A stretch of 64,000 nt of DNA from Tatumella saanichensis (lineage in GTDB: Bacteria; Pseudomonadota; Gammaproteobacteria; Enterobacterales; Enterobacteriaceae): the NCBI RefSeq assembly GCF_000439375.1, contig NZ_ATMI01000002.1:124001-188000 (forward strand), read 5' to 3'. The position numbers were made by a program, and so were the translations under genes. The notes below the pieces were generated by a model, which did no database searches, was not told where the DNA came from, and worked only from the letters and a program-made list of their open reading frames with translations. Within the stretch, counting starts at the first letter, position 1. Each line of letters starts with the position of its first letter. Of the stretch, positions 22,928 to 34,559 are shown in pieces.

Positions 22928-24401
22928 CTTGCGCGACCTGCTGGCCCCTTGGGTGCCCGGTGCGCCAGAACGTCAGCTTAGGGAAATGACACTGGATAGC
23001 CGCAGTGTGGCATCCGGCGATCTGTTTGTGGCCGTCAACGGTCATCAGGTGGATGGACGGCAGTATATTCCTCAGGCGATTGACCGCGGTGTCGCCGCGG
23101 TGATTGCGGAAGCGGAAGGGGAAGCAGCAGACGGGGATATTACCGAAGTTCGAGGTGTTCCGGTCATCTATCTGACACAGTTATCGCAACGGCTGTCGGC
23201 GCTGGCTGGACGTTTTTATGACCATCCAGCAGAAAAGCAGACCTTGATTGGTGTCACCGGTACCAACGGTAAAACCACGGTCAGTCAGTTGCTGGCGCAG
23301 TGGGCTAACTTGTTGGGAGAGACTGGGGCCGTGATGGGTACCGTCGGCAACGGCCTGTACGGTCAGTTAGCGGCGGCGGAGAATACCACCGGCTCGGCGG
23401 TGGATATCCAGCACCAGTTGGCAGATCTACTTACCCAGGGTGCCACCCTAACGGCAATGGAGGTTTCCTCCCACGGCCTAGTGCAGCACCGAGTGGCAGC
23501 TTTACCTTTTGCCGCGGCGGTGTTCACTAATCTCAGTCGTGATCATCTCGATTATCACGGTGATATGAAACATTACGAAGCCGCGAAATGGTCACTGTTT
23601 TCCGAACACCAGGTCGGTCAGGCGATCATTAATGCCGATGATCCGGTTGGCCGTCAGTGGCTGTTAAGGCTGACGGATGCGGTGGCGGTGAGTATGGCAG
23701 GGCACATTGCTGAGGATGCCACCGGTCGACGCCTAGAAGCCATCGACGTTCAATGGCTCGAAAAAGGGGCCAAGGTAAAAATCCGCTCTTCATGGGGTGA
23801 CGGTGAATTTACCAGTCCGCTGATGGGAGCGTTCAACGTCAGTAACTTACTGGTGGCGATGGCGACCTTGTTGGCACTGGACTATCCGCTGCAACGGTTG
23901 TGTGACACGGCCGAGCAACTACAGCCGGTATGTGGACGGATGGAAGTGTTCCATCGTGAGGGGCATCCGACGGTGGTGGTGGATTATGCCCATACTCCTG
24001 ATGCGCTGGAAAAAGCCTTGCAGGCAGCCCGTTTACATTGCCGTGGCACACTGTGGTGCCTGTTTGGCTGTGGCGGAGACCGAGATAAAGGCAAGCGCCC
24101 GCTGATGGGGGCGATCGCTGAACAGTTTGCTGACCGGCTGGTGATCACCGACGACAATCCGCGCAGTGAAGATCCTGCCAGGATTGTCAGCGATATCCTC
24201 AGCGGATTACTGGACCCCGGCATGGCGCTGGCGATCCCAGGACGGGCCCAGGCGTTAGCGCAGACCGTGGCACAAGCCGGGGCTGACGACATTATTTTGG
24301 TGGCCGGTAAAGGCCATGAAGATTACCAGATCATTGGTAACCGCCGCTTTGATTATTCTGATCGGGCGACAGTGGCCGCTTTACTGGGAGTGATGGCATG
24401 A
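22914..24401 (+). CDS. murE: UDP-MurNAc-tripeptide synthetase
   Basis: Adds meso-diaminopimelate to UDP-MurNAc-L-Ala-D-Glu. The ATP loop [10 protein letters not shown] is near residue 112 and the DAP-recognition motif [11 protein letters not shown] near 413, so the third stem residue is DAP. I start at the GTG at 22914 ([14 protein letters not shown]): a GAGG lies six bases upstream and the length becomes 495, as in E. coli. The ATG at 22902 is a possible alternative. Overlaps both ftsI and murF. Confidence 0.95.
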   Translation: MTDRNLRDLLAPWVPGAPERQLREMTLDSRSVASGDLFVAVNGHQVDGRQYIPQAIDRGVAAVIAEAEGEAADGDITEVRGVPVIYLTQLSQRLSALAGRFYDHPAEKQTLIGVTGTNGKTTVSQLLAQWANLLGETGAVMGTVGNGLYGQLAAAENTTGSAVDIQHQLADLLTQGATLTAMEVSSHGLVQHRVAALPFAAAVFTNLSRDHLDYHGDMKHYEAAKWSLFSEHQVGQAIINADDPVGRQWLLRLTDAVAVSMAGHIAEDATGRRLEAIDVQWLEKGAKVKIRSSWGDGEFTSPLMGAFNVSNLLVAMATLLALDYPLQRLCDTAEQLQPVCGRMEVFHREGHPTVVVDYAHTPDALEKALQAARLHCRGTLWCLFGCGGDRDKGKRPLMGAIAEQFADRLVITDDNPRSEDPARIVSDILSGLLDPGMALAIPGRAQALAQTVAQAGADDIILVAGKGHEDYQIIGNRRFDYSDRATVAALLGVMA

Positions 24402-25762
24402 TTTCTGTAAGTTTGCAGCAACTGGCAACCTTAACCGAGGGGCAATTAACCGGCTCCCCAACACTGACCTTTACAGAGGTCACCACCGATACCCGCAAAG
24501 TGACTTCTGGTTGCCTGTTTGTGGCGCTGATCGGTGAGCGCTTTGATGCCCATGATTTTATCAGCGATGCGATAGCGGCCGGTGCCAGCGCATTACTGGT
24601 GAGTAAACCCTTGCCCGTGGACATTCCACAGGTGGTGGTGCATGACACACGTATTGCCTTTGGTCAGTTGGCGGCTTGGGTACGTCAACAGGTCCCCGCC
24701 AAGATCGTCGCGCTAACCGGTTCTTCTGGAAAAACCTCGGTCAAAGAGATGACCGCCGCTATCCTGAAGCAGTGTGGTAATACCCTGTATACCGCCGGTA
24801 ACCTGAATAACGATATTGGCGTACCAATGACCCTGCTACGGCTGACGCCAGAGCACCAGTATGCGGTGATTGAACTGGGTGCTAACCATCAGGGTGAGAT
24901 CGCCTATACCACGGCGATGGTCCGCCCAGAAGCGGCCCTGGTGAATAACTTGGCAGCAGCCCACTTGGAAGGGTTTGGGTCATTGGCTGGGGTTGCCAAA
25001 GCCAAAGGCGAAATTTTTGAAGGGCTGCCGGAAAACGGCATCGCCATCCTTAATGAAGAGAGCAATGACTGGCCGCACTGGCAAGCTAACTTGACCGATA
25101 AAACCGTGTGGCGTTTTACCCCACAGGGTGGCGACGGGGTTGATTTCTTTACCACGGATATTCAGGTCACAGGGGAGTGCACCGCCTTCCGCCTGCATTC
25201 ACCACAGGGTGAAGCCGATATTCAACTGCCCTTGCCGGGACGTCATAACGTCGCCAATGCGTTGGCCGCCACTGCGCTGGCGCTGGCTGCGGGCGCGCCA
25301 CTGTCGGCAATCCAACAAGGCCTCAGTCTCCTGCAACCGGTTCCTGGCCGGTTATACCCGATCCGCCTGTCTGAGCATCAGCGTCTGTTGGACGACAGCT
25401 ACAATGCTAACGTTGGTTCAATGACCGCCGCCGCGCAGGTTCTGGGCGAGATGCCGGGTTACCGCATCATGGTGGTCGGTGACATGGCCGAGTTGGGGGA
25501 TGAAGCCGAACAGTGCCACCGTTCAGTGGGGATTGCGGCGAAAAATGCCGGCATTGATAAAGTCATCAGCGTTGGTCACCTGAGCCGTTTTATTTCTCAG
25601 GAAAGTGCTGACGGAGAACATTTCACTCACAAACCGGCGGCTATCGCGCGGTTAAAAACATTATTATCGGAACATCAGGAAGTGACTATTTTGATTAAGG
25701 GTTCGCGCAGTGCAGCTATGGAAGAGGTGGTTCAGCAATTACAGGAGAAAGGCACATGTTAG
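24398..25762 (+). CDS. murF: UDP-MurNAc-pentapeptide synthetase
   Basis: Adds the D-Ala-D-Ala dipeptide to UDP-MurNAc-tripeptide. 454 residues (452 in E. coli). The ATP-binding loop [13 protein letters not shown] is near residue 107, and the Mur-ligase central and C-terminal domains follow. Start overlaps the murE stop (ATGA). Its substrate D-Ala-D-Ala must come from a Ddl ligase elsewhere, because ddlB in this cluster is decayed. Confidence 0.97.
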   Translation: MISVSLQQLATLTEGQLTGSPTLTFTEVTTDTRKVTSGCLFVALIGERFDAHDFISDAIAAGASALLVSKPLPVDIPQVVVHDTRIAFGQLAAWVRQQVPAKIVALTGSSGKTSVKEMTAAILKQCGNTLYTAGNLNNDIGVPMTLLRLTPEHQYAVIELGANHQGEIAYTTAMVRPEAALVNNLAAAHLEGFGSLAGVAKAKGEIFEGLPENGIAILNEESNDWPHWQANLTDKTVWRFTPQGGDGVDFFTTDIQVTGECTAFRLHSPQGEADIQLPLPGRHNVANALAATALALAAGAPLSAIQQGLSLLQPVPGRLYPIRLSEHQRLLDDSYNANVGSMTAAAQVLGEMPGYRIMVVGDMAELGDEAEQCHRSVGIAAKNAGIDKVISVGHLSRFISQESADGEHFTHKPAAIARLKTLLSEHQEVTILIKGSRSAAMEEVVQQLQEKGTC

Positions 25763-26838
25763 TCTGGCTCGCTGAACATCTGGTTTCCTTCTATTCCGGG
25801 TTTAACATTTTCTCCTATCTGACCTTCCGTGCCATTGTCAGCCTGCTGACGTCGCTGTTTATCAGCCTGTGGATGGGCCCGCGCCTGATTGCGTGGCTGC
25901 AGAAATTGCAGATCGGTCAGGTGGTACGTAATGACGGACCTGAGTCTCACTTCAGCAAACGCGGTACCCCGACCATGGGCGGCCTGATGATCCTCACCTC
26001 CATCACCATTTCGGTACTGATGTGGGCCTATCCGTCTAACCCCTATGTGTGGTGCGTGTTGGTGGTGCTGATCGGCTACGGGATTGTCGGTTTTGTCGAT
26101 GATTACCGCAAAGTGGTCCGCAAAGATACTAAAGGCCTGATCGCCCGCTGGAAGTATTTCTGGCAGTCGGTGATCGCTCTCGGCGTGGCGTTTGCCTTAT
26201 ATGTCAGCGGTAAAGGGACGCCGGCGACCGAGCTGGTGGTGCCGTTCTTTAAAGATGTGATGCCGCAACTGGGGCTGAGCTATCTGCTGCTGACCTACTT
26301 GGTAATTGTCGGGACGAGCAACGCGGTCAACCTGACCGATGGACTGGATGGTCTGGCGATTATGCCGACGGTGTTTGTGGCGGCAGGCTTCGGTTTGGTG
26401 GCGTGGGCAACGGGTAACGTTAACTTTGCCGATTACCTGCATATTCCTTATCTACGTTACGCCGGTGAATTAGTGATTGTCTGTACGGCAATTGTCGGTG
26501 CGGGTCTTGGCTTCCTGTGGTTTAACACCTATCCGGCGCAGGTCTTTATGGGGGACGTAGGGTCTCTGGCGCTGGGCGGTGCTCTGGGAACTATTGCCGT
26601 ATTACTGCGCCAGGAATTCCTGTTGGTGATCATGGGCGGCGTGTTCGTGGTCGAAACCCTGTCGGTGATCCTGCAAGTCGGCTCCTTTAAATTACGCGGG
26701 CAGCGTATTTTCCGCATGGCACCTATCCATCACCACTATGAACTGAAAGGCTGGCCGGAACCACGCGTGATTGTGCGTTTCTGGATCATCTCACTGATGC
26801 TGGTTCTAATCGGGCTGGCAACCCTTAAGGTGCGTTAA
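25756..26838 (+). CDS. mraY: phospho-MurNAc-pentapeptide translocase
   Basis: Integral membrane enzyme that attaches the MurNAc-pentapeptide to undecaprenyl phosphate, giving lipid I. 360 residues with ten hydrophobic segments, identical in length to E. coli. Catalytic motifs FVDDYRK (near residue 115), [11 protein letters not shown] (near 190) and the Mg2+-binding aspartate in [12 protein letters not shown] (near 267) are intact, as is [13 protein letters not shown]. Overlaps murF by seven bases. Confidence 0.97.
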   Translation: MLVWLAEHLVSFYSGFNIFSYLTFRAIVSLLTSLFISLWMGPRLIAWLQKLQIGQVVRNDGPESHFSKRGTPTMGGLMILTSITISVLMWAYPSNPYVWCVLVVLIGYGIVGFVDDYRKVVRKDTKGLIARWKYFWQSVIALGVAFALYVSGKGTPATELVVPFFKDVMPQLGLSYLLLTYLVIVGTSNAVNLTDGLDGLAIMPTVFVAAGFGLVAWATGNVNFADYLHIPYLRYAGELVIVCTAIVGAGLGFLWFNTYPAQVFMGDVGSLALGGALGTIAVLLRQEFLLVIMGGVFVVETLSVILQVGSFKLRGQRIFRMAPIHHHYELKGWPEPRVIVRFWIISLMLVLIGLATLKVR

Positions 26839-26840
26839 TT

Positions 26841-28157
26841 ATGACTGACTATCGGGGTAAACAGGTCGTCATTATCGGGTTGGGGCTGACGGGCCTCTCC
26901 TGTGTTGATTTCTTTATGGCGCGAGGTGTGACGCCGCGCGTGACTGATACCCGGGTATCTCCGTCAGGGCTGGATAAACTGCCGGACAGCGTTGAGCGTT
27001 ATCTGGGCGGGTTGCATGAAGGCTGGTTGATGTCAGCGGATCTGATCGTCGCCAGCCCCGGTATCGCGCTGTCTCATCCATTGCTGGCGGAAGCCGCCGA
27101 GGCGGGTATAGAGATTGTTGGGGATGTTGAACTGTTTTGCCGTGAAGTGACGGCACCGGTGGTGGCGATCACCGGTTCGAACGGTAAAAGCACCGTCACC
27201 ACCCTGGTCGGTGAAATGGCCCAAGCAGCCGGATGTCAGGTTGCGGTAGGGGGGAATATCGGTTTACCGGTGTTGTCGCTGCTGGACCCCAATGTTGAGC
27301 TGTATGTGTTGGAATTGTCCAGTTTTCAGTTAGAAACTACCCACAGTCTGAAAGCGGCAGCGGCCACAATCTTGAATGTCTCTGAAGATCATATGGACCG
27401 CTATCCGTTGGGAATGCAGCAATACCGTGCGGCTAAGTTACGTATCTATGAGCAGGCGAAAGTCTGCGTGGTTAACGCCGATGATGGTCTGACCATGCCG
27501 GTACGCGGCGTCGATCAGCGTTGTATCAGCTTTGGCGTGAATGTCGGTGATTATCATCTGAATACTCAGCAGGGCAGTACCTGGCTGCGGGTAAAAGGCG
27601 AAAAGGTACTGGATACCGCCGAGATGAGGATCACCGGCCAGCATAACTTTACCAATGCACTGGCCGCCCTGGCGCTGGCTGATGCGGTGGGGCTGCCCCG
27701 GGCGACTAGCCTGAAAGCGCTCACTACCTTTAGCGGGCTGAGTCACCGCTTTGCTCTGGCCTACCGCCATCGTGGTGTGGACTGGATCAATGACTCAAAA
27801 GCCACCAATGTCGGCAGTACCGAAGCAGCGTTAAAAGGGCTAAAGGTCAGCGGCAAGCTGTGGCTATTGCTGGGCGGCGACGGTAAATCTGCCGATTTCT
27901 CGCCATTACTGCCCTATCTACAGCGGGACAATCTGGCGGTGTATTGCTTCGGCCGTGACGGTGACCAACTGGCGGCACTGCGAGCGGAAATCTCAGTTCG
28001 CACAGAGACCCTCGAACAGGCGATGGCGGCTATTGCACCGCACACGGCGGCGGGAGACATGGTGCTGCTGTCACCGGCCTGTGCCAGCCTCGATCAGTTT
28101 AAAAATTTTGAGCAACGCGGGGATCTGTTTACCCGTCTTGCAAAGGAGCTAGGCTAA
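26841..28157 (+). CDS. murD: UDP-MurNAc-L-alanine:D-glutamate ligase
   Basis: Adds D-glutamate to UDP-MurNAc-L-Ala in the cytoplasm. 438 residues, as in E. coli. The Rossmann-like N-terminus has [12 protein letters not shown]; the ATP loop [14 protein letters not shown] is near residue 112. [17 protein letters not shown] near 313 is the Mur-ligase C-domain signature. The stop codon TAA shares a base with the ftsW ATG. Confidence 0.97.
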   Translation: MTDYRGKQVVIIGLGLTGLSCVDFFMARGVTPRVTDTRVSPSGLDKLPDSVERYLGGLHEGWLMSADLIVASPGIALSHPLLAEAAEAGIEIVGDVELFCREVTAPVVAITGSNGKSTVTTLVGEMAQAAGCQVAVGGNIGLPVLSLLDPNVELYVLELSSFQLETTHSLKAAAATILNVSEDHMDRYPLGMQQYRAAKLRIYEQAKVCVVNADDGLTMPVRGVDQRCISFGVNVGDYHLNTQQGSTWLRVKGEKVLDTAEMRITGQHNFTNALAALALADAVGLPRATSLKALTTFSGLSHRFALAYRHRGVDWINDSKATNVGSTEAALKGLKVSGKLWLLLGGDGKSADFSPLLPYLQRDNLAVYCFGRDGDQLAALRAEISVRTETLEQAMAAIAPHTAAGDMVLLSPACASLDQFKNFEQRGDLFTRLAKELG

Positions 28158-29383
28158 TGCGTATCCCAGGCCTGCGACTTCCCCTGACACTTGCGATGGC
28201 CATCGGCGGTCGTCTGAGAGATTGGGTGATGGGCGCCAAAGAGAGTGATGACACTGCAATCATCCTCTATGACCGTACCCTGCTATGGCTGACCTTTGGC
28301 CTAGCGATTATCGGCTTTGTAATGGTGACCTCAGCCTCGGTGCCGGTCGGGCAGCGCATGAACGATGATCCTTTCTACTTTGCCAAGCGTGATGCCTTTT
28401 ATCTCGGTCTTGGCTTTGTGATTTCACTGGTGACCCTGCGTTTACCGATGTCCTTCTGGCAGCGTTACAGTAATGTGATGCTACTGATTTCGGTCGTGAT
28501 GCTGTTGGTGGTATTGGTGGTCGGTAGCTCGGTAAACGGGGCATCGCGCTGGATCGCTCTCGGCCCATTACGTATTCAGCCAGCAGAATTTTCTAAACTC
28601 TCTCTGTTCTGCTATCTGGCCAGCTATTTGGTGCGAAAGGTCGATGAAGTCCGCAGTAACTTTTGGGGCTTCTGTAAACCGATGGGGGTCATGGTGATCC
28701 TGGCGGTGTTACTACTGGCGCAGCCGGACTTAGGAACGGTTATCGTGCTGTTCGTGACGACCCTGGCAATGCTGTTTTTGGCGGGAGCCAAATTGTGGCA
28801 GTTCTTGGCGATTATCGGCTCTGGTCTGTTTGCGGTGGTGCTGTTGATCTTGGCAGAACCTTACCGTATGCGCCGTGTGACCTCGTTCTGGGATCCGTGG
28901 GCGGATCCGTTCGGCAGTGGTTACCAGTTAACCCAGTCACTGATGGCCTTTGGGCGGGGTGAATTCTGGGGGCAGGGTTTAGGTAACTCGGTGCAGAAAC
29001 TCGAATATTTACCGGAAGCCCATACCGATTTTATCTTCTCGATTATCGGCGAAGAACTGGGCTTTTTCGGTGTGTCACTGGCACTTTTGATGGTATTCTT
29101 CGTCGCTTTTCGCGCGATGTCCATCGGCCGTCGGGCGCTAGAGCTTGATCAGCGTTTTTCAGGTTTCCTAGCCTGTGCCATTGGCGTCTGGTTTAGCTTC
29201 CAGGCACTGGTCAATGTTGGGGCGGCCGCTGGTATGCTGCCGACCAAAGGTCTGACATTGCCACTGATCAGTTATGGTGGTTCGAGTCTGATTATTATGT
29301 CGACGGCCATCGTGTTGTTATTACGAATAGATTATGAAACACGTCTGACGAAAGCACAGGCGTTTACCCGAGGTAGTCGATGA
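28157..29383 (+). CDS. ftsW: septal peptidoglycan glycosyltransferase FtsW
   Basis: SEDS-family polymerase that builds septal glycan from lipid II together with FtsI. 408 residues with about ten membrane segments (414 in E. coli). [36 protein letters not shown] and [19 protein letters not shown] are SEDS hallmarks; the conserved catalytic aspartate falls in the last. [15 protein letters not shown] lies near the C-terminus. Overlaps murG as ATGA. Confidence 0.97.
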   Translation: MRIPGLRLPLTLAMAIGGRLRDWVMGAKESDDTAIILYDRTLLWLTFGLAIIGFVMVTSASVPVGQRMNDDPFYFAKRDAFYLGLGFVISLVTLRLPMSFWQRYSNVMLLISVVMLLVVLVVGSSVNGASRWIALGPLRIQPAEFSKLSLFCYLASYLVRKVDEVRSNFWGFCKPMGVMVILAVLLLAQPDLGTVIVLFVTTLAMLFLAGAKLWQFLAIIGSGLFAVVLLILAEPYRMRRVTSFWDPWADPFGSGYQLTQSLMAFGRGEFWGQGLGNSVQKLEYLPEAHTDFIFSIIGEELGFFGVSLALLMVFFVAFRAMSIGRRALELDQRFSGFLACAIGVWFSFQALVNVGAAAGMLPTKGLTLPLISYGGSSLIIMSTAIVLLLRIDYETRLTKAQAFTRGSR

Positions 29384-30438
29384 GCGGCAAACGACTGATG
29401 GTGATGGCTGGCGGGACCGGTGGACACGTATTCCCGGGACTGGCGGTCGCCCATGAACTGATGGAACAAGGCTGGCAGGTACGTTGGCTGGGAACGGCTG
29501 ACCGTATGGAAGCCGATTTGGTGCCGAAACACGGTATCGATATTGATTTTATCCGTATCAGTGGACTACGTGGTAAAGGACTGAAAGCTCAACTGCTGGC
29601 CCCGTGGCGTATCTTTACCGCTTGGCGTCAGGCGCGGGCGATCCTAAAAGCGTGGCAACCGGATGTGGTGCTGGGAATGGGCGGCTATGTGTCCGGGCCT
29701 GGCGGGTTGGCCGCTTGGAGTTGCGGCATCCCGGTGGTACTGCATGAGCAGAATGGCATTGCCGGGCTGACTAATAAAGGGCTATCGAAGATTGCCCGCA
29801 AAGTGATGCAGGCTTTTCCAGGCGCCTTTCCTGATGCGGAAGTGGTGGGTAATCCGGTTCGTACCGATGTACTGGCACTGCCGGCCCCGCAACGGCGCTT
29901 TGAAGGCCGGGAAGGTCCGATAAGGGTACTGGTACTCGGTGGAAGTCAGGGTGCTCGTATCCTGAACCAGACCTTGCCGGAAGTGGCCAAGCTATGTGGT
30001 GAGCGTATTACTCTGTGGCACCAGACCGGTAAAGGGGCCCGTGAGGCGGTACAACAAGCCTACGATGCCGTAGGGCAGGGCGGCCACAAAATTACCGAAT
30101 TTATTGATGATATGGCTGCGGCCTATGCTTGGGCTGATGTGGTGGTGTGCCGTTCCGGTGCGCTGACGGTCAGCGAGGTAGCCGCTGCCGGACTGGCAGC
30201 GATCTTCGTCCCGTTCCAGCATAAAGATCGCCAGCAATATTGGAATGCGCTGCCGCTAGAAAAGGCCGGTGCTGCCAAGATTTTTGAACAGCCGCAGTTT
30301 ACTGCTGATGTGGTGGCAGAGACGTTATCCGGTTGGGATCGTCCGACATTATTGTCGATGGCGTTGCAAGCGCGGGCCGTTGCGGTGCCAGATGCTACCG
30401 AGCGGGTAGCCAATGAAGTGGCGAAAGTCGTTAAATAA
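29380..30438 (+). CDS. murG: lipid II synthase (GlcNAc transferase)
   Basis: GT-B glycosyltransferase that adds GlcNAc to lipid I at the inner face of the membrane. 352 residues (355 in E. coli). The glycine-rich loops [16 protein letters not shown] (near residue 10) and [15 protein letters not shown] (near 103), and the UDP-GlcNAc site [18 protein letters not shown] (near 255), are intact. Translationally coupled to ftsW. Confidence 0.97.
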   Translation: MSGKRLMVMAGGTGGHVFPGLAVAHELMEQGWQVRWLGTADRMEADLVPKHGIDIDFIRISGLRGKGLKAQLLAPWRIFTAWRQARAILKAWQPDVVLGMGGYVSGPGGLAAWSCGIPVVLHEQNGIAGLTNKGLSKIARKVMQAFPGAFPDAEVVGNPVRTDVLALPAPQRRFEGREGPIRVLVLGGSQGARILNQTLPEVAKLCGERITLWHQTGKGAREAVQQAYDAVGQGGHKITEFIDDMAAAYAWADVVVCRSGALTVSEVAAAGLAAIFVPFQHKDRQQYWNALPLEKAGAAKIFEQPQFTADVVAETLSGWDRPTLLSMALQARAVAVPDATERVANEVAKVVK

Positions 30439-30504
30439 TTTTACTGCTCAATATGAGCGGCTTAGCCCGGTGGCGGGCGAAGTGATAACAGGTCGTGTGA
30501 ATAA

Positions 30505-31980
30505 ATGAATACTCAGCAATTGGCAAAACTGCGCTCTGTCGTACCCGAAATGCGTCGGGTGAAACATATCCATTTTGTCGGCATCGGTGGTGCTGGCATG
30601 GGCGGTATTGCTGAAGTGTTAGCCAATGAAGGTTACCAGATCAGTGGTTCGGATCTGGCGCCAAATCCGGTGACTCAGCATCTGAGTGCACTGGGCGCCA
30701 CTGTCTATTTTAACCATCGTCCAGAAAACGTGAACGATGCCAGTGTGGTGGTGGTGTCGAGTGCGATTTCCGAAGATAACCCAGAACTGGTGGCGGCCCG
30801 TGAGGCACGTATCCCGGTGATCCGCCGTGCTGAGATGTTGGCAGAACTGATGCGCTTTCGTCATGGTATCGCCATTGCCGGTACCCACGGTAAAACCACT
30901 ACCACTGCGATGGTGTCCAGTATTTATGCGGAAGGTGGCTTGGACCCGACGTTTGTGAATGGTGGTTTGGTAAAGGCGGCTGGAACCCATGCGCGATTGG
31001 GCAGTAGCCGTTACTTGATTGCAGAAGCCGATGAAAGTGATGCCTCGTTTTTACATCTGCAGCCGATGGTGGCGGTGGTGACCAATATCGAAGCGGATCA
31101 TATGGATACCTATCAGGGGAATTTTGACAATCTGAAACAGACCTTTGTCAATTTTCTGCATAATCTGCCGTTTTACGGAAGGGCGGTGTTATGTGTCGAT
31201 GACCCAGTGATCCGTGAATTGATCCCGCAGGTCGGGCGTCAGATCACCACTTATGGTTTCAGTGACGATGCGGATGTGCGTATCGAGGACTACCGTCAGC
31301 AGGGTGCACAGGGCCATTTTCGAATTGTCCGTCTGGATAAACCGGTACTGACCGTAACGCTTAACGCGCCGGGCCGGCACAATGCACTTAATGCGGCAGC
31401 GGCGGTCAGCGTTGCCAGTGAAGAAGGCATTGATGATGAGGATATTTTGGCAGCGCTTGAAGATTTTCAAGGAACCGGACGCCGTTTCGATCTGTTAGGC
31501 GAGTATCCTACTGCGCCGGTCAATGGTCTGCCAGGCAGCGCGATGCTGGTGGATGATTACGGCCACCATCCGACCGAGGTGGATGCCACTATCAAAGCTG
31601 CTCGCGCCGGCTGGCCGGATAAAAAGCTGGTGATGATTTTCCAGCCGCACCGTTATTCTCGTACCCGAGACCTGTTTGATGATTTTGCCAATGTGCTGTC
31701 ACAGGTGGATGTGCTGCTGATGCTGGAAGTGTATTCCGCCGGTGAGGCGCCGATTGCTGGTGCTGACAGTCGGGCACTGTGTCGCTCTATCCGTAGTCGC
31801 GGCAGAGTCGACCCGATACTGGTGTCAGACCATGGCATGCTGGCCGATGCACTGGCACCGGCACTGAGCGGCAATGACCTGATCTTAGCCCAAGGGGCGG
31901 GGACCGTTGGGCGTATTGCCCGCACCCTGGCTGACTCAAAATTGCAACCGGTAGTCGCGAGTGACGCACAGCACAGCTAA
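30505..31980 (+). CDS. murC: UDP-MurNAc:L-alanine ligase
   Basis: First amino-acid ligase of the peptidoglycan stem peptide. 491 residues, as in E. coli. [17 protein letters not shown] near residue 20 binds the UDP-sugar; the ATP loop [14 protein letters not shown] is near 125, and [18 protein letters not shown] near 350 is characteristic of MurC. 66 bases separate it from murG. In related bacteria ddlB follows directly; here 415 bases of non-coding sequence with ddlB-like fragments follow. Confidence 0.97.
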   Translation: MNTQQLAKLRSVVPEMRRVKHIHFVGIGGAGMGGIAEVLANEGYQISGSDLAPNPVTQHLSALGATVYFNHRPENVNDASVVVVSSAISEDNPELVAAREARIPVIRRAEMLAELMRFRHGIAIAGTHGKTTTTAMVSSIYAEGGLDPTFVNGGLVKAAGTHARLGSSRYLIAEADESDASFLHLQPMVAVVTNIEADHMDTYQGNFDNLKQTFVNFLHNLPFYGRAVLCVDDPVIRELIPQVGRQITTYGFSDDADVRIEDYRQQGAQGHFRIVRLDKPVLTVTLNAPGRHNALNAAAAVSVASEEGIDDEDILAALEDFQGTGRRFDLLGEYPTAPVNGLPGSAMLVDDYGHHPTEVDATIKAARAGWPDKKLVMIFQPHRYSRTRDLFDDFANVLSQVDVLLMLEVYSAGEAPIAGADSRALCRSIRSRGRVDPILVSDHGMLADALAPALSGNDLILAQGAGTVGRIARTLADSKLQPVVASDAQHS

Positions 31981-32385
31981 CCGTTGAGGGCAGCCCGGAA
32001 TAAGCAGATTTGTTAAGTGCGTTAGCATTTGTTTTTCAATATGATAGTGAGAATACGGACAGGATTTGTCCGTCAGTGCTAGTGCTTAATCTCTTGGCCG
32101 TGTTGTGTTAGCGGCCAGAGACAGAATTCAGGGCTACACTGCTTAGTATCTTTTTGATGATACTAGTGTTTTCACAGAGCAGTCCGAGGGTATGGCGAGC
32201 GCTCTTAGCCATCGGAGAGCGCCAGCAAGCCTATGAGTCGCCGTAGGGAAAGTCTAAGTGGCCGTGCTGGCTTTACCGCGGCTGGCCGGAAAGTGAACGA
32301 ATATCCCTGAAACCGGGTGGGTAACGGGAGACTGAAACAGTCAGTTACGATTTTTATGCAATTAATTAGCAATATTCTGGAGTGA
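31981..32385 (+). pseudogene. ddlB: decayed ddlB (D-alanine--D-alanine ligase) remnant
   Basis: No open gene fills the place where ddlB normally sits between murC and ftsQ. Reading the plus strand gives short DdlB-like pieces in the right order, in shifting frames and with stops. RATLLSIF-LMILVFSQSS (near 32136-32190) parallels GTLQGMLELMGLPYTGSG; MASALS (32192-32209) is identical to the DdlB segment; RGW (32277-32285) and PG (32313-32318) match later conserved positions. MQLISNILE followed by TGA (32356-32385) resembles the DdlB C-terminus (SQLVVRILELAD), ending 10 bases before ftsQ. About 405 bases remain of a gene of about 920, so large deletions have occurred. The fragments are short; a profile alignment would decide. 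Two hairpins (stems at 32199-32205/32216-32222 and 32221-32227/32265-32271) also fall in this stretch. Confidence 0.65.
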
Positions 32386-32395
32386 ATAGACTGAT

Positions 32396-33235
32396 ATGTC
32401 TCAGGCGGCTTTAAATACACGGAACCGGGAACCTCAGGATCGAATCCGATCCGGAAGGAGTAACGGCTCACGCCTGTTTGGAGTGATCTTTTTGTTAGTG
32501 GTTCTCGGAACCATGGTGCTGGGTGGCGCGATGGTACTGAAATGGATGGATGATGCATCACGTCTGCCGCTGTCGAAGCTGGTGGTCACCGGACAGACGC
32601 ATTACACCACCAATGATGATATCCGTCAGGCCATTTTATCCTTGGGACCGCCCGGGACCTTTATGTCGCAGAATGTTGATGTCATTCAGCAGCAGATTGA
32701 ACGTCTGCCATGGATTAAACAGGTCAGTGTGCGCAAGCAGTGGCCGGACGAATTAAAGATTCATCTGGTTGAATATGTTCCCGTAGCACGGTGGAATGAT
32801 CAAAATGTGGTTGACGCAGATGGGGTCTCGTTCCGACTGCCGGTCAGCAGTAACGGCCAGCAATCGATGCCGATGCTGTACGGACCGGAAGGTAGCGAGA
32901 AAGAGGTGATGGCAGGCTTCTATCAGATGAGTGATACCCTGAAAGCTTCGAAAGTGACCCTAAAAGCGGCGTCAATGACCGCCAGACGCTCTTGGCAGTT
33001 AGTGACCAGTGATGGCATGAAAATTGAGTTAGGGCGTGATGAAACCATGAAGCGCTTACAGCGTTTTATCGATCTCTATCCGGTGTTGCTGCGTCAGGCT
33101 CAGACCGACAACAAGCAGATCGGCTACGTGGACTTACGTTATGACTCCGGTGCAGCGGTGGGCTGGGTAGCAGCTCCTGCCGATCCTAAGAACAGTAACC
33201 AGCAACAAAAGCAGGCACAGGCTAAACAACAATGA
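32396..33235 (+). CDS. ftsQ: cell division protein FtsQ
   Basis: Bitopic division protein of the FtsQLB complex, 279 residues (276 in E. coli). One membrane segment (about residues 25-45) follows a basic cytoplasmic tail; the POTRA domain begins at [20 protein letters not shown], and FTSQ-type beta domain residues follow ([17 protein letters not shown]). The last 25 residues are rich in Gln and Lys, as in relatives. Overlaps ftsA as ATGA. With ddlB lost, the ftsQ promoters that lie inside ddlB in E. coli must be replaced or sit in the remnant. Confidence 0.95.
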   Translation: MSQAALNTRNREPQDRIRSGRSNGSRLFGVIFLLVVLGTMVLGGAMVLKWMDDASRLPLSKLVVTGQTHYTTNDDIRQAILSLGPPGTFMSQNVDVIQQQIERLPWIKQVSVRKQWPDELKIHLVEYVPVARWNDQNVVDADGVSFRLPVSSNGQQSMPMLYGPEGSEKEVMAGFYQMSDTLKASKVTLKAASMTARRSWQLVTSDGMKIELGRDETMKRLQRFIDLYPVLLRQAQTDNKQIGYVDLRYDSGAAVGWVAAPADPKNSNQQQKQAQAKQQ

Positions 33236-34488
33236 TCAAATCAACGGACAGAAAACTGGTAGTAGGACTCGAGATCGGCACCGCGAAGGTTGCTGCCCTG
33301 GTAGGGGAGATTCTGCCCGATGGTATGGTCAACATTATCGGTGTTGGCAGCTGCCCGTCCCGTGGGATGGATAAAGGTGGCGTTAACGATCTGGAATCAG
33401 TGGTGAAATGTGTTCAGCGGGCTATTGACCAAGCTGAATTAATGGCGGACTGCCAAATCTCCTCGGTTTACTTGGCCCTCTCAGGCAAACATATCAGTTG
33501 CCAGAACGAAATCGGGATGGTTCCGATTTCCGATGAAGAGGTGACCCAGGATGATGTCGAGAATGTGGTACACACCGCCAAATCAGTACGTGTCAGTGAT
33601 GAGCACCGTATTCTGCATGTTATCCCTCAGGAATATGCCATTGATTATCAGGAAGGGATCAAAAACCCCGTCGGCTTATCCGGCGTCAGGATGCAGGCGA
33701 AGGTCCATCTGATCACCTGTCATAACGATATGGCAAAAAACATCGTCAAGGCGGTGGAGCGCTGTGGCCTGAAAGTGGATCAACTGATTTTTGCCGGTTT
33801 GGCGTCGAGCTATGCGGTATTAACCGAAGATGAACGTGAGCTGGGCGTCTGTGTCGTGGATATCGGCGGTGGTACAATGGATATGGCCGTCTATACTGGC
33901 GGTGCACTGCGCCACACTAAAGTGATCCCTTATGCAGGTAATGTGGTGACCAGTGATATCGCTTATGCCTTCGGTACGCCCCCGACGGATGCTGAGGCGA
34001 TCAAAGTCCGTCATGGCTGTGCGCTAGGCTCAATCGTCGGTAAAGACGAAAATGTTGAAGTGCCGAGTGTTGGCGGACGTCCGCCACGCAGCCTGCAGCG
34101 TCAGACGCTCGCGGAAGTCATTGAGCCGCGTTATACCGAATTACTGAACTTGGTGAACGACGAAATCCTGGCGTTACAGGAGCAATTACGTCAGCAGGGT
34201 GTTAAACACCACCTGGCAGCAGGTATCGTGCTGACCGGAGGAGCAGGGCAGATCGAAGGCCTCGCAGCCTGCGCACAAAAAGTGTTCCACACTCAGGTAC
34301 GTATCGGTCAGCCGTTGAACATTACTGGTCTGACTGACTATGCGCAGGAACCTTACTATTCAACCGCCGTCGGGCTGTTGCATTACGGTAAGGAATCGCA
34401 CCTAGGCGCTGAGGGCGAAAGCGAAAAAAGAGCCTCTGTAGGCGGTTGGTTTAAACGAATTAACAGTTGGCTTAAAAAAGAGTTTTAA
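33232..34488 (+). CDS. ftsA: cell division protein FtsA
   Basis: Actin-like protein that tethers FtsZ to the membrane. 418 residues (420 in E. coli). [17 protein letters not shown] is the phosphate-1 motif, [19 protein letters not shown] near residue 208 the phosphate-2 motif, and [11 protein letters not shown] near 335 the adenosine motif. The C-terminal amphipathic membrane-targeting helix [15 protein letters not shown] is present. Confidence 0.97.
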   Translation: MIKSTDRKLVVGLEIGTAKVAALVGEILPDGMVNIIGVGSCPSRGMDKGGVNDLESVVKCVQRAIDQAELMADCQISSVYLALSGKHISCQNEIGMVPISDEEVTQDDVENVVHTAKSVRVSDEHRILHVIPQEYAIDYQEGIKNPVGLSGVRMQAKVHLITCHNDMAKNIVKAVERCGLKVDQLIFAGLASSYAVLTEDERELGVCVVDIGGGTMDMAVYTGGALRHTKVIPYAGNVVTSDIAYAFGTPPTDAEAIKVRHGCALGSIVGKDENVEVPSVGGRPPRSLQRQTLAEVIEPRYTELLNLVNDEILALQEQLRQQGVKHHLAAGIVLTGGAGQIEGLAACAQKVFHTQVRIGQPLNITGLTDYAQEPYYSTAVGLLHYGKESHLGAEGESEKRASVGGWFKRINSWLKKEF

Positions 34489-34559
34489 TTTTTACTAAAG
34501 GAGATCATGCTATCAGCATTTATGGTCTCCAGGCGACAGGCACATAACGGAGAGAAATC

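Noticed and set aside
32259-32318. Similarity of VAVL and SERISLKPG to the DdlB N-terminus (IAVLLGG, AEREVSLNSG)
   Set aside because: These pieces lie downstream of the MASALS segment, which is the wrong order for DdlB; the C-terminal-type matches fit the order better, so I treat this resemblance as chance.
34491-34559. Possible small gene between ftsA and ftsZ
   Set aside because: Only 71 bases with no start and ribosome-binding site; it is leader sequence for ftsZ.
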